A stretch of 32,018 nt of DNA from DASZYF01 sp035545535. Lineage in GTDB: Bacteria; Actinomycetota; Actinomycetes; Mycobacteriales; CAJCIY01. The notes beneath the pieces are model-generated. The model was not told the origin of the DNA, ran no database searches, and saw only the letters and a list, made by a program, of their open reading frames with translations. A program made the translations under genes and the position numbers. Positions 1-8,298 of the stretch are shown here, piece by piece. The stretch's first letter is position 1; the number at the start of each line of letters is the position of its first letter. The DNA is taken from positions 1 to 32,018 of the forward strand of contig DASZYF010000148.1 in assembly GCA_035545535.1 (NCBI GenBank). The letters run 5' to 3'.

Positions 1-1
1 C

Positions 2-532
2 ACCGCCACGCCGGCCGGCCGCGTGGCGCTCGGCCGCGCGATGGCCGAGGCCGCGCGGGCCGAAGGCACGGCGACCGTCGCGATGTGGCGCGAGCTGTAC
101 GAGAACGCCGCGGCTGACGTCTTCGAGCAGGCCAGCGCGGGCCTGCGCCTCGCGGAGGCGCTGCTCGACGTCGGCGAGCGCGGAGCGGAGACGGTCGACG
201 TGCTGAAGGCCGTCGTCGCCACCGCCGAGTCACTCGCGGCCGCGCCGCTGGCCGCGCAGGCCGCCGACCTCGCCCGCCGCGGGCGGCTCGACGCCGAGGT
301 CGGTGTGGAGCCCGCGGCGACCGCCGACGCCGTGCTCACCCCCCGCGAGCTCGAGGTGCTGCGCCTCGTGGCCGAGGGCCTGTCCAACCGGCAGGTCGGC
401 AAGGCGCTGTTCATCTCCGAGAAGACGGCCAGCGTGCACGTGTCGAACATCCTGTCCAAGCTGGGCGCCGCCTCACGCACCGAGGCCGCCGCGGTGGCCC
501 GGCGCCGCGGCCTGCTCGGCTCCGCCGCGTAG
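2..532 (+). CDS. LuxR-family transcriptional regulator, C-terminal part (5' truncated by window edge)
   Basis: The frame is open from the window edge, so this is the last ~176 residues of a longer protein. The final ~60 residues (about nt 334-520) form a LuxR/GerE DNA-binding helix-turn-helix: LTPRELEVLRLVAEG, then LSNRQVGKALFIS and the recognition helix EKTASVHVSNILSKLG. The upstream part is alanine-rich and helical, like the TPR-type C-terminal region of large actinobacterial AAA-ATPase/LuxR (MalT/LAL-like) regulators. It probably binds DNA as a dimer and responds to a ligand or partner sensed by the missing N-terminal region. GTG at 23 is an internal codon, not a start. The family call is secure; target genes and signal cannot be read. 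The methyltransferase 91 nt downstream could be a target, but nothing shows this. Confidence 0.88.
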   Translation, partial: TATPAGRVALGRAMAEAARAEGTATVAMWRELYENAAADVFEQASAGLRLAEALLDVGERGAETVDVLKAVVATAESLAAAPLAAQAADLARRGRLDAEVGVEPAATADAVLTPRELEVLRLVAEGLSNRQVGKALFISEKTASVHVSNILSKLGAASRTEAAAVARRRGLLGSAA

Positions 533-623
533 AGCGCCAGGATCCCTTCGCCACCCTCGGCTCACGGTCACGGTCACGAAACCGCGTCACCGGCCGTCCA
601 GGTTCGCGTGGTAGGCACAGCAC

Positions 624-1283
624 GTGAGCCGGTCCTCGCCGTTCCTGCCCGACGACGTCGATGCCTACGCGATCGCGCACGCGCCGGCGGAGGACGAGGT
701 GCTGACGTGGCTCGGTGAGGTGACGCCGCAGCGGTTCCCCGACAGCGCCAACATGCAGATCGCCCCCGACCAGGGCGCGTTCCTCACGATCATGACGCAG
801 GCCTCCCGCGCGCAGCTGGCCGTGGAGGTCGGCACCTTCACCGGCTACTCGAGCGTCTGCATCGCGCGCGGACTGGAGCCCGGCGGGAGGCTCATCTGCT
901 TCGACGTCAGCGACGAGTGGACGGCCATCGCCCGCGAGGCGTGGACGAGGGCCGGTCTCGACGACCGCGTCGAGCTGCGGCTCGGACCGGCGACGGAGAC
1001 GCTGCCGACGCTCTCCGCCGAAGGGCCCGTCGACGTCGCGTTCATCGACGCCGACAAGGTCGGCTACATCGACTACTGGGAGCAGCTCGTCCCGCGCATG
1101 CGGCCCGGCGGCCTGATCTTCGCCGACAACGTCCTGCAGCACGGTCGCGTCGTCGACCCCTCCGACGAGCGCGAGGCGACCGTCGCGATCCGCCGCTTCA
1201 ACGACCACGTCGCCGCGGACCCGCGGGTCGACTCGCTGCTGCTGGCCGCCTTCGACGGCCTCACCGTGGCCCGCCGCCGCTGA
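624..1283 (+). CDS. SAM-dependent O-methyltransferase (caffeoyl-CoA OMT-like)
   Basis: A 219-residue class I methyltransferase. SAM motif I is VEVGTFTGYSSV (residues 67-78). The acidic end of the second strand is FDVSDEW, which should contact the ribose. VAFIDADKVGYIDYW followed by GGLIFADNVL carries the Asp and Asn residues that bind the divalent metal in the cation-dependent catechol/caffeoyl-CoA O-methyltransferase group. It probably moves a methyl group from SAM to a hydroxyl of a small, perhaps catechol-like, substrate in the cytoplasm; the true substrate is unknown. The GTG start at 624 has no clear Shine-Dalgarno. A TAGGCA hexamer ends 6 nt before it, compatible with a weak leaderless start. 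The stop lies only 3 nt before the rhamnosidase start, so the two are probably cotranscribed. Confidence 0.88.
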   Translation: MSRSSPFLPDDVDAYAIAHAPAEDEVLTWLGEVTPQRFPDSANMQIAPDQGAFLTIMTQASRAQLAVEVGTFTGYSSVCIARGLEPGGRLICFDVSDEWTAIAREAWTRAGLDDRVELRLGPATETLPTLSAEGPVDVAFIDADKVGYIDYWEQLVPRMRPGGLIFADNVLQHGRVVDPSDEREATVAIRRFNDHVAADPRVDSLLLAAFDGLTVARRR

Positions 1284-1286
1284 TCT

Positions 1287-4094
1287 GTGACCGGCCGTCA
1301 CCGCCGGCGCCGCGACCCGCGCCGAACCCTGCTCGCCGCCGCACTCGCGGTGGCGGTGGCGGGTGGCGGTGTCGTCGTCACCCGGCACCACGACGTGACG
1401 CTGCGACCTGCGGACACGTCGACCGTCGCGGACATCGCGCACCCGTGGGACGCGCCCGCGCCCGGCGGGGCATCACCGACGCCCACGACGCTGCAGGTGC
1501 AGGGCTCCTCGGATCCGCTCGACGTCGGCACGCGAACCCCGACGCTGACCTGGCGCATCCCCGGCGACGCGCGGGGCGCGCGGCAGTCCGCGTACCAGGT
1601 GGTCGTCGTCGAGGGCTACGGGATGCCCGACCCCGGAGCGGCCGTGTGGTTCTCCGGGCAGACCAGCTCGTCGACCGCGGGCGTCGCCGCCTGGGGCGGC
1701 CCTCCGCTAGCGAGCGGTGGCAGCTACCTCTGGTCGGTGCGCACGTGGGACGGGCACGGCGTGGTGTCCGGGTGGGCGGCGCCGGCGGCCTTCGGCGTCG
1801 GGCTGCTCGACCCCGCCGACTGGGCCGGTGCGCGCTGGTTGCAGGGCAGCTCGGGCGCGCTCGTGCGCACCACGTTCACGGTCACGCAGCCGGTCACGAG
1901 CGCGCGCCTCTACGCCGCGGCGCAGGGCCTGTACGTGCCCCACCTCGACGGGCAGGTGGTCGGGTCCGGCGTGCTCGCGTCGTCGTGGACCGACTGGAGC
2001 CAGCGCACGCTGGTCCGCGCCTACGACGTGACGTCCGCGCTGCGGCCGGGCGCGCACGTGCTCGGTGCCGAGCTCGCCCAGGGGCAGAAGGCCGACTACG
2101 AGCAGGGCCCGCCGTTGTTCGTCGCCATCCTCGTGCTGCACCTCGCCGACGGCACCACCCAGACCGTCTCCACCGGTCCCGGCTGGGTCACCGCGCAGGG
2201 CCCGACGGTCGCCGAGGATCCGCGCGACGGCGAGACGGTCGATGCCCGCAAGACGATGAGCGGTTGGGACACGGCGACCTTCGTCCCGACCGGTTGGTCA
2301 GCGGCCACGGCCCTGCAGGCGGCCGGCGGCGGCGCGTGGAGCCACGGCGCACTGCTCGCCGACCCGATGCCGCCGATCCGCGAGGTGCGCGATGCGGCGC
2401 CGCGCAGCGTGCAGCAGGTGGGGCCGAACGACTTCGTCGTCGACGTCGGTACCGAGATCTCCGGCTGGGCGGCGCTGCACGCGACCGCCCCCTCGGGCAC
2501 CACGGTGACGCTGCACTACGGCGAGGTGCTCTCCAGCCGGCACGTGACCACGCAGAGGCTCCAGGCTGCGCAGCTCGACTCCTACACCTTCCGCGGCGAC
2601 CCGAACGGCGAGCGGTGGGAGCCGCAGTTCAGCTACCACGGGTTCCGCTACATCGAGGTCGTCGGCCTCCCCGACGTCACGCGCACCACGGTGACGCCCG
2701 AGACCGTGCGCACCGACGTCACCGTCACGGGAGCGTTCGGCGCCGGCAACGGAGCGGTCGATCGCATCCAGTCAGCCGTCGCGCAGACCTCGCTCAACAG
2801 CCTGCACGGGCTGCCCGAGGACGCCCCGACGCGGGAGAAGCGCGGCTGGGGACTCGACGCGAAGGTCAGCGTCGACGCGCAGCTGGCGAACGCCGACGTC
2901 ACCACGCTCGAGGAGAAGTGGCTCGGCGACATCCAGACCGGCCAGCGCCCCGACGGCGGCCTGCACAACGCCAACCCCGGCCACTACCTCAACGCGGTGG
3001 ACCCCGCGTGGGGCTCGGCCTACCCGCAGGTGCTGTGGCGGCTGTGGCTGCAGACCGGTGACCGGTCGCTGCTGCGCCAGCACGTCGACAGCGTGCGCCG
3101 GTGGGTGGACTACGAGGGGTCGCGCACCGACGGCCACATCCTGGACCGGCCGGAGACCGCGTACGGCTCGGACTGGCTCGCGCTGGAGGCGACGCCGGTC
3201 GAGCTCATCGAGACCGTCACCTACTTCCAGGACCTGCAGGTGCTCTCCGCCGTCGAGCGACTGGTCGGGCAGAAGAGCGTCGCCGACCACTACGCGCAGC
3301 TCGCCCAGGTCGTCAACGCGGCCTTCCAGCGGCGTGAGTGGGACGGCGGGCACCACTGGTACGGCAACGGGTCGCAGGCCTCGCAGGCGCTGCCGCTCGC
3401 GGCCGGCATGGTGCCGGGCGACCGGCGGGCGGCGGCGGTGGCCCGGCTGGTCGACGCCGTGCAGCACACGCCCTACGGGTCGAACCACCTGCTGTCCGGG
3501 ATGGTCGGCACGCAGGCCGTGTTCCGCGCGCTGTCCGCGGCCGGCCGCAGCGACGTGCTGCTCGCCGTCGCGGAGACCACGTCGTTCCCGAGCTACGGCT
3601 TCATGGTCGCGCACGGCCCCGGCACCATCTGGGAGACCTGGCGCTCCGACGACGTGCAGCACCAGTCGCACGACCACGTCGCGCTCGGCGGCGCAGTCGG
3701 GGAGTGGTTCTACGACGGACTGACCGGCATCCAGCCGCTGGCCGACGGGCCCGGGTGGTCGCACATCAAGATCACGCCGCAGGTCCTTCCGTCGCTGCAC
3801 TACGCCAACGCGCGCGAGGTCGGGCCGCACGGCACCGTCACGAGCGGGTGGCGCGCCGGCGGCACCGGGTACTCATGCTCGCTCACGCTGCCCGTCGGCA
3901 CCACCGCGACGCTGGTGCTCCCGGGGGTGCTCGCGTCGTCGACCGTGCGGGAGAGCGGACAGGTCGTCTACGCCCGCGGCCGGGCCCGCGGCCACGACGC
4001 GGGGCTGTCCGGGGCGCACCGCACCTCCGGCGGCCTCACGGTGACGCTGGGCGCGGGCCACTACGTGTTCCGCGTGACGGGTGCCTCGGTCTGA
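1287..4094 (+). CDS. Exported alpha-L-rhamnosidase, GH78 family
   Basis: A 935-residue protein with the GH78 order: N-terminal Arg-rich segment and hydrophobic stretch (about residues 14-31, signal peptide or membrane anchor), a Fn3-like domain, beta-sandwich domains, an (alpha/alpha)6 catalytic barrel (about 490-830) and a C-terminal beta domain. The GH78 acidic motif is DAPTREKRGWGLDA with D512, E517 and D524, matching the family pattern DCPQRDERLGWTGDA. A second signature is GTIWETW with E783, at the position of the catalytic base Glu. It should release terminal alpha-L-rhamnose from plant glycosides or rhamnose polysaccharides, outside the membrane, by an inverting mechanism. No rhamnose uptake or catabolic genes are nearby, so its physiological substrate is open. 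The GTG start sits 3 nt after the methyltransferase stop, implying one transcript. Confidence 0.92.
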   Translation: MTGRHRRRRDPRRTLLAAALAVAVAGGGVVVTRHHDVTLRPADTSTVADIAHPWDAPAPGGASPTPTTLQVQGSSDPLDVGTRTPTLTWRIPGDARGARQSAYQVVVVEGYGMPDPGAAVWFSGQTSSSTAGVAAWGGPPLASGGSYLWSVRTWDGHGVVSGWAAPAAFGVGLLDPADWAGARWLQGSSGALVRTTFTVTQPVTSARLYAAAQGLYVPHLDGQVVGSGVLASSWTDWSQRTLVRAYDVTSALRPGAHVLGAELAQGQKADYEQGPPLFVAILVLHLADGTTQTVSTGPGWVTAQGPTVAEDPRDGETVDARKTMSGWDTATFVPTGWSAATALQAAGGGAWSHGALLADPMPPIREVRDAAPRSVQQVGPNDFVVDVGTEISGWAALHATAPSGTTVTLHYGEVLSSRHVTTQRLQAAQLDSYTFRGDPNGERWEPQFSYHGFRYIEVVGLPDVTRTTVTPETVRTDVTVTGAFGAGNGAVDRIQSAVAQTSLNSLHGLPEDAPTREKRGWGLDAKVSVDAQLANADVTTLEEKWLGDIQTGQRPDGGLHNANPGHYLNAVDPAWGSAYPQVLWRLWLQTGDRSLLRQHVDSVRRWVDYEGSRTDGHILDRPETAYGSDWLALEATPVELIETVTYFQDLQVLSAVERLVGQKSVADHYAQLAQVVNAAFQRREWDGGHHWYGNGSQASQALPLAAGMVPGDRRAAAVARLVDAVQHTPYGSNHLLSGMVGTQAVFRALSAAGRSDVLLAVAETTSFPSYGFMVAHGPGTIWETWRSDDVQHQSHDHVALGGAVGEWFYDGLTGIQPLADGPGWSHIKITPQVLPSLHYANAREVGPHGTVTSGWRAGGTGYSCSLTLPVGTTATLVLPGVLASSTVRESGQVVYARGRARGHDAGLSGAHRTSGGLTVTLGAGHYVFRVTGASV

Positions 4095-4112
4095 GCGGGT
4101 AGACAGGAGGGC

Positions 4113-4964
4113 ATGACCGCGATCCCCAACCTGACGATGAACGACGGCCGGACCATCCCGCAGCTCGGGTTCGGCGTCTTCCAGATCAAGCCCGACGAGA
4201 CGCAGGCCGCCACCGAGGCCGCGTTCGCCGCCGGCTACCGGCACATCGACACGGCGCAGATGTACCAGAACGAGAAGGGCGTCGGCGCGGCGTTCCGCGC
4301 GTCCGGTCTCGCGCGCGACGAGGTGTTCATCACGACCAAGCTGAACAACGACGCGCACGAGCCCGACGTGGCGCGTAAGGCGCTTGCCGCTTCGTTGCAG
4401 TGCCTCGACCTCGAGTTCGTCGATCTCATCCTCATCCACTGGCCGCTGCCCACGCTGTACGGCGGCGACTTCGTCAGCACGTGGAAGGTCCTCGAGGAGT
4501 TCCGCGACCAGGGTGGCGCGCTGTCCATCGGCGTCTCCAACTTCCAGGTCGCGCACCTCGACCGGCTGGCCAAGGAGAGCGACACCGTCCCCGCGGTGAA
4601 CCAGATCGAGGTGCATCCCTACTTCGACAACACCGAGGTGCGGGCGCGCGACGCGGCGGCGGGCATCCTCACCGAGGCCTGGTCACCGATCGCGCAGGGA
4701 GACGTGCTCGGCGATCCGGTGCTCAAGGAGATCGCCGACCGGCACGGCCGCAGCACCGCGCAAGTGACGCTGCGGTGGCACATCCAACGCGGCGACATCG
4801 TCTTCCCGAAGACGGTGAACCCCGAGCGCATGCGCGAGAACGCCGCGATCTTCGACTTCGAGCTCACCGGCGACGACATGGTCGCGATCACCGGCCTCGA
4901 CAAGGGAGAGGCCGGTCGCCGCGGCCCCAACCCCGACGTCTTCGCCTACATCCCCAAGAGCTGA
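4113..4964 (+). CDS. Aldo/keto reductase (2,5-diketo-D-gluconate reductase-like)
   Basis: A 283-residue NADPH-dependent TIM-barrel oxidoreductase of usual family length. The catalytic tetrad is complete: D46, Y51, K76 and H109, in the motifs GYRHIDTAQMYQNE, FITTKL and LILIHWP. SIGVSNFQ and the C-terminal TVNPERMRENAAIFDFEL region match the cofactor-binding side. It should reduce aldehydes or ketones, with broad specificity likely; the AKR5-like sequence suggests 2,5-diketogluconate or methylglyoxal-type substrates but does not prove them. The ATG at 4113 is preceded by a near-perfect ribosome site, AGGAGG. It lies 18 nt downstream of the rhamnosidase, so it may share that transcript. It converges on the YbaK-type gene with only 16 nt between the stops. 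Confidence 0.93.
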   Translation: MTAIPNLTMNDGRTIPQLGFGVFQIKPDETQAATEAAFAAGYRHIDTAQMYQNEKGVGAAFRASGLARDEVFITTKLNNDAHEPDVARKALAASLQCLDLEFVDLILIHWPLPTLYGGDFVSTWKVLEEFRDQGGALSIGVSNFQVAHLDRLAKESDTVPAVNQIEVHPYFDNTEVRARDAAAGILTEAWSPIAQGDVLGDPVLKEIADRHGRSTAQVTLRWHIQRGDIVFPKTVNPERMRENAAIFDFELTGDDMVAITGLDKGEAGRRGPNPDVFAYIPKS

Positions 4965-4980
4965 CCTGCGGCGGCCCGGA

Positions 4981-5451
4981 TCAGGGCTCGACGCTGACCG
5001 GCTCCCCGCCCGTGATGCGGACCAGCTCGTCGTAGGTCGTCGGGAACACCGCGTGCGGGTGACCGGCCGCGGCCCAGACGACCTCGTACTGCTGCAACGC
5101 GACGTCGACGTACGTCCTCACCGGCGCCGGGTGCCCCACCGGCGCGACGCCGCCGATCGCCTGGCCGGTCTTCTCGCGCACGAGGTCGGGGTCCGCGCGC
5201 TTCAACGTCGTGCCGATCAGCGCACCGACGTGCGCGGTGTCCACGCGGTGCGCGCCGCTGGTGAGGATCAGCCGGGCATCACCGTCGGCGTCCGCGAAGA
5301 TCAGCGAGTTCACGATCTGCCCGATCTCCACGCCGAGCGCGGCGGCGGCCTCCGCCGCGGTGCGCGCCGAGTCCTCGAGCTCGACCACCTCGCCGTCGGC
5401 GCCGCGCTCGCGCAGCGCGGCCGCGACCTTCTCGACACCGGCGTGCATCAC
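4981..5451 (-). CDS. YbaK/EbsC-family aminoacyl-tRNA deacylase-like protein
   Basis: A 156-residue YbaK/ProX-type domain, recognised from QIVNSLIF, LILTSGAHRVDT, the GQAIGGVAPVGHP loop and VVWAAAGHPHAVFPTTY. Family members hydrolyse mischarged tRNA such as Cys- or Ala-tRNA(Pro). In YbaK-type enzymes a Lys usually sits in the IVKS motif; here N48 replaces it, so catalysis may differ, although Asn may be normal in this actinobacterial branch. It is the last gene of the liv operon. The GTG start (5451-5449) overlaps the livF stop as GTGA, and an ATG follows at once (5448-5446), so translation is coupled to livF whichever is used. Why an editing factor follows an amino-acid importer is unclear; linking amino-acid supply to translation quality control is only an inference. 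Confidence 0.88.
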   Translation of the reverse strand: MMHAGVEKVAAALRERGADGEVVELEDSARTAAEAAAALGVEIGQIVNSLIFADADGDARLILTSGAHRVDTAHVGALIGTTLKRADPDLVREKTGQAIGGVAPVGHPAPVRTYVDVALQQYEVVWAAAGHPHAVFPTTYDELVRITGGEPVSVEP

Positions 5452-6167
5452 GAGCCGATGTCCTCGCCGAGGTAGGCCTGCCGGACGCGGTCGTCGGCGA
5501 GCAGCGTCTGCGCGTCGTCGGCCATCGCCACCCTGCCGGTCTCGAGCACGTAGCCCCGGGCCGCGAGCCGCAGCGCCTGCGCCGCGTTCTGCTCGACGAG
5601 CAGCACCGTCACGCCCTCTGCGCTGACGGTGGCGATGACCTCGAAGATCGTCTTGACCACGAGAGGGGCCAGGCCCATCGAAGGTTCGTCGAGCAGCAGG
5701 AGCCGTGGGCGCCCCATCAGGGCGCGCCCGATCGCCAGCATCTGCTGCTCGCCACCGGACAGCGTCCCGCCGAGCTGCTTGCGCCGTTCCGCGAGCCGCG
5801 GGAAGAGGCCGAACACGCGATCGCGGTCGGCACTCAGGTTGCGCCGTTCCAGGAACGCGCCCATCTCGAGGTTCTCGTCGACGCTCATGCGCGGGAAGAT
5901 GTGCCGGCCTTCGGGGACGTGCCCGATGCCCATGCCGACGATCTCGTGGGCGGCGACGCCGACGATCGACCGTCCCTCGAACCGCACGTCGCCGGTGGTG
6001 GGGCGGAGCAGGCCCGAGATCGTGCGCAACGTCGTGCTCTTGCCGGCGCCGTTGGCTCCCAGCAGCGTCACGACCTCGCCGTCCGCCACGGTGAGGCTCA
6101 CGTCGGAGAGGGCACGGATGGCGCCGTAGCGGACATCGATGTCCTCGACCTCGAGCAGCGCGGTCAC
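5448..6167 (-). CDS. livF: Branched-chain amino-acid-type ABC transporter ATPase LivF
   Basis: A 239-residue nucleotide-binding subunit of usual LivF length. Walker A is GANGAGKST (K43), the ABC signature is LSGGEQQMLAIGRAL, Walker B is LLLLDEPSMGL, and VLLVEQNAAQAL carries the LivF-type region after the D-loop, with Gln where the H-loop His is found in many ABC ATPases. With LivG it should power import through LivHM of a substrate delivered by LivJ. The GTG start (6167-6165) overlaps the livG TGA as GTGA. The family covers branched-chain amino acids but also urea, short amides and aromatic compounds, so the substrate is not fixed by sequence. Confidence 0.93.
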   Translation of the reverse strand: MTALLEVEDIDVRYGAIRALSDVSLTVADGEVVTLLGANGAGKSTTLRTISGLLRPTTGDVRFEGRSIVGVAAHEIVGMGIGHVPEGRHIFPRMSVDENLEMGAFLERRNLSADRDRVFGLFPRLAERRKQLGGTLSGGEQQMLAIGRALMGRPRLLLLDEPSMGLAPLVVKTIFEVIATVSAEGVTVLLVEQNAAQALRLAARGYVLETGRVAMADDAQTLLADDRVRQAYLGEDIGS

Positions 6168-6961
6168 GACGCGTCCCGCTCGTCGTCGGCCGCGCCGAGG
6201 TAGGCCTCGATCACGGCCGGGTCGCGCTGCACGTCCTTCGGTGCGCCCGAGGCGATCACCTTGCCGAAGTTGAGCACCACCACGTGGGCGGCGACGCTCA
6301 TCACCAGCTTCATGTCGTGCTCGATGAGCAGCACCGAGACCCCGGAGTCGGCGACCTGGCGGATCAGCGCCTCCAGCTCGCGCTTCTCTGACGGGTTGGT
6401 GCCGGCCGCGGGTTCGTCGAGCAGCAGCAACGACGGCTGGGTACCGAGCGCCCGGGCGATCTCGAGCCGCCGTTGCGCACCGTAGGGGAGCGAGCTGGCT
6501 GTCTCGTGCGCGCGTTCGTCGAGCCCCACCTGTGCGAGCAGCGCCAACGAGGTGGCGACGCTCTCACGGTCGTCGCGGCGCGACCGGGGCAGCCCGAGCA
6601 TGCCGGCGATCGGCCCGCTGCGCTGCCGGCTCTCGACCCCGACCTGCACGTTCTCGAGCGCCGACAACGCGGGGAACAGTCGGATGTTCTGGAACGTGCG
6701 TGCGATGCCGAGCCGGTTGATGACGTGCGGCTTGCGACCGAGCAGCTCCACGCTGCCGCGCCCCGGAGGGGTGAAGGTGATCGACCCCTCCTGGGGCTGG
6801 TACGTGCCCGTGATCGAGTTGAACAGCGACGTCTTGCCGGCACCGTTCGGTCCGATGACCGACAGGATCGTCCCGGTCTCCATCGAGAGCGAGACGTGCT
6901 CGAGGCTCGTCACGCCGCCGAAGCGCAACGTCACGTCGCGCACGTCGAGGAGCGTGGTCAT
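6164..6961 (-). CDS. livG: Branched-chain amino-acid-type ABC transporter ATPase LivG
   Basis: A 265-residue nucleotide-binding subunit. Walker A is GPNGAGKTSLF (K43), followed by the LivG-typical insert and GIARTFQNIRLF Q-loop segment. The signature is LPYGAQRRLEIARAL, Walker B LLLLDEPAAGTNP and the H-loop VLLIEHDM. The open frame extends upstream to about 7507, but that part is the shadow of livM. The real start is the ATG at 6961-6959, whose ATGA overlaps the livM stop, and the conserved protein begins exactly there. It pairs with LivF as the ATPase heterodimer under the LivHM channel. Confidence 0.93.
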   Translation of the reverse strand: MTTLLDVRDVTLRFGGVTSLEHVSLSMETGTILSVIGPNGAGKTSLFNSITGTYQPQEGSITFTPPGRGSVELLGRKPHVINRLGIARTFQNIRLFPALSALENVQVGVESRQRSGPIAGMLGLPRSRRDDRESVATSLALLAQVGLDERAHETASSLPYGAQRRLEIARALGTQPSLLLLDEPAAGTNPSEKRELEALIRQVADSGVSVLLIEHDMKLVMSVAAHVVVLNFGKVIASGAPKDVQRDPAVIEAYLGAADDERDAS

Positions 6962-8298
6962 GACACACCCTCCGCGGCGCCGAGCGCGTCGGCCCCGCCG
7001 ACGCCCTCTTCGGCGAGCCGTATCTCTCGGCTGCGGCGGCGGGAGGGGATGAGGCCCTGCGGGCGGAACACCATCATCGCCATCACGATCGCGCCGAAGA
7101 AGATCGGGCTGTCCTCGGCCGGGACCACGTTGGCGTGCTGCAGGTAGGCCGTGAGCAGCTGCAGCAGCGTCGCGCCGACGACCACGCCGAAGATCGAGCC
7201 CATGCCGCCGAAGATCACGATGGTGAGCACGAGGATCGAGGCCTGGAAGCTGAACGACTGCGGGTTGAAGAACTGATAGGTCGCGAAGATGACGCCGGCG
7301 AAGCCCGAGGTCGACGCGCCGATCGCGAACGCGAGCAGCTTGTAGCGCGTGGTCGGGACACCCGACGCCGCGGCCGCGATCTCGTCCTCGCGGATCGCCG
7401 CCCACGCCCGGCCAGTCCGGGACCGTTCGAGCCGGCTGAACGCGATCATGACCACGACGATGATGCCGAGCAGCAGGTAGTACTCCGGCAACGGGTCGAG
7501 GCTCCACGTGTAGTGGATGCCCGCGAGGTGGATGCGCAGCGGGGGAACGCCGAAAGCGCCCTGCGAGCCGTTCGTGACGCCGTTGGCGTTGATCGCGAGC
7601 AGCTGCACGATCTCGCCGAAGCCGAGGGTGACGATCGCCAGGTAGTCACCGCGCAGGCGCAGCGTGGGCCCGCCGAGTATGACGCCGGCGAGGGCCGCGG
7701 CCGCGGCGGCGATCGGCAGCACGAAGAACCCGTTCAGGTGGAACGGCGCGTGCCACGGGATCGGCGTGTGACCGGAGTGCAGCTCCTTGCCGGTGTACAC
7801 GAGGTACGCGGTGACGTAGGCGCCGATGGCGTAGAACGCGATGAACCCGAGGTCGAGCAGGCCCGCGTAGCCGACGACGACGTTGAGGCCGAGGCCGAGC
7901 AACGCGTAGATGGCGGCGCCGCTGAACAGGGCCTGCTGCAGGTAGGACGACGACGCCGGCAGCGTGCGCGGCACGAAGATCGCGATCGCCAGCAGCACCA
8001 CGTAGCCGCCGTAGCGCGCCTTGCTGCGCGTGATCGGCTGCACCGCGTTGGTCACCGCGCGACGGGCCCGCGTCACGCTGCTCGCACCCGGGCCGGTGCC
8101 GAGCGTCCACACCACCCACAACGCGACACCGATGAGCAGGAACCAGATCACCCGCACCGCGATGAGCGACTCGCGGGCCGCGTGGAACGGATGGTTGGCC
8201 GTCCCGGTCGAGCCGGTGATGAGCGCCAGCACGATGCCGAGGAACAGGCACGCCCCCAGGCGCCTGCGGGCCACGTCGGTGGTCAGCAGCTGCTTCAT
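6958..8298 (-). CDS. livM: Branched-chain amino-acid-type ABC transporter permease LivM
   Basis: A 446-residue integral membrane protein. The conserved permease core (about residues 105-420) has the family motifs GLNVVVGYAGLLDLGFIAFYAIGAY, GDYLAIVTLGFGEI and ELAAAASGVPTTRYK-like EAA loop (here DEIAAAASGVPTTRYK) for docking LivG/F. An N-terminal extension of about 100 residues adds two hydrophobic helices and a basic linker (ARRAVTNAVQPITRSKARYG), as in other long LivM proteins. The C-terminus (SRRRSREIRLAEEG) is charged and cytoplasmic. The ATG start at 8298 overlaps the livH TGA by 4 nt. It forms the inner-membrane channel with LivH. Confidence 0.92.
   Translation of the reverse strand: MKQLLTTDVARRRLGACLFLGIVLALITGSTGTANHPFHAARESLIAVRVIWFLLIGVALWVVWTLGTGPGASSVTRARRAVTNAVQPITRSKARYGGYVVLLAIAIFVPRTLPASSSYLQQALFSGAAIYALLGLGLNVVVGYAGLLDLGFIAFYAIGAYVTAYLVYTGKELHSGHTPIPWHAPFHLNGFFVLPIAAAAAALAGVILGGPTLRLRGDYLAIVTLGFGEIVQLLAINANGVTNGSQGAFGVPPLRIHLAGIHYTWSLDPLPEYYLLLGIIVVVMIAFSRLERSRTGRAWAAIREDEIAAAASGVPTTRYKLLAFAIGASTSGFAGVIFATYQFFNPQSFSFQASILVLTIVIFGGMGSIFGVVVGATLLQLLTAYLQHANVVPAEDSPIFFGAIVMAMMVFRPQGLIPSRRRSREIRLAEEGVGGADALGAAEGVS

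Noticed and set aside
917..3061. A 714-residue open frame on the plus strand
   Set aside because: Overlaps the methyltransferase and rhamnosidase in another frame and is dominated by Arg/Ala/Gly; shadow.
6962..7507. N-terminal extension of livG in an open frame
   Set aside because: It is antisense-free but lies within livM in another frame; LivG homology begins exactly at ATG 6961, which overlaps the livM stop by 4 nt.
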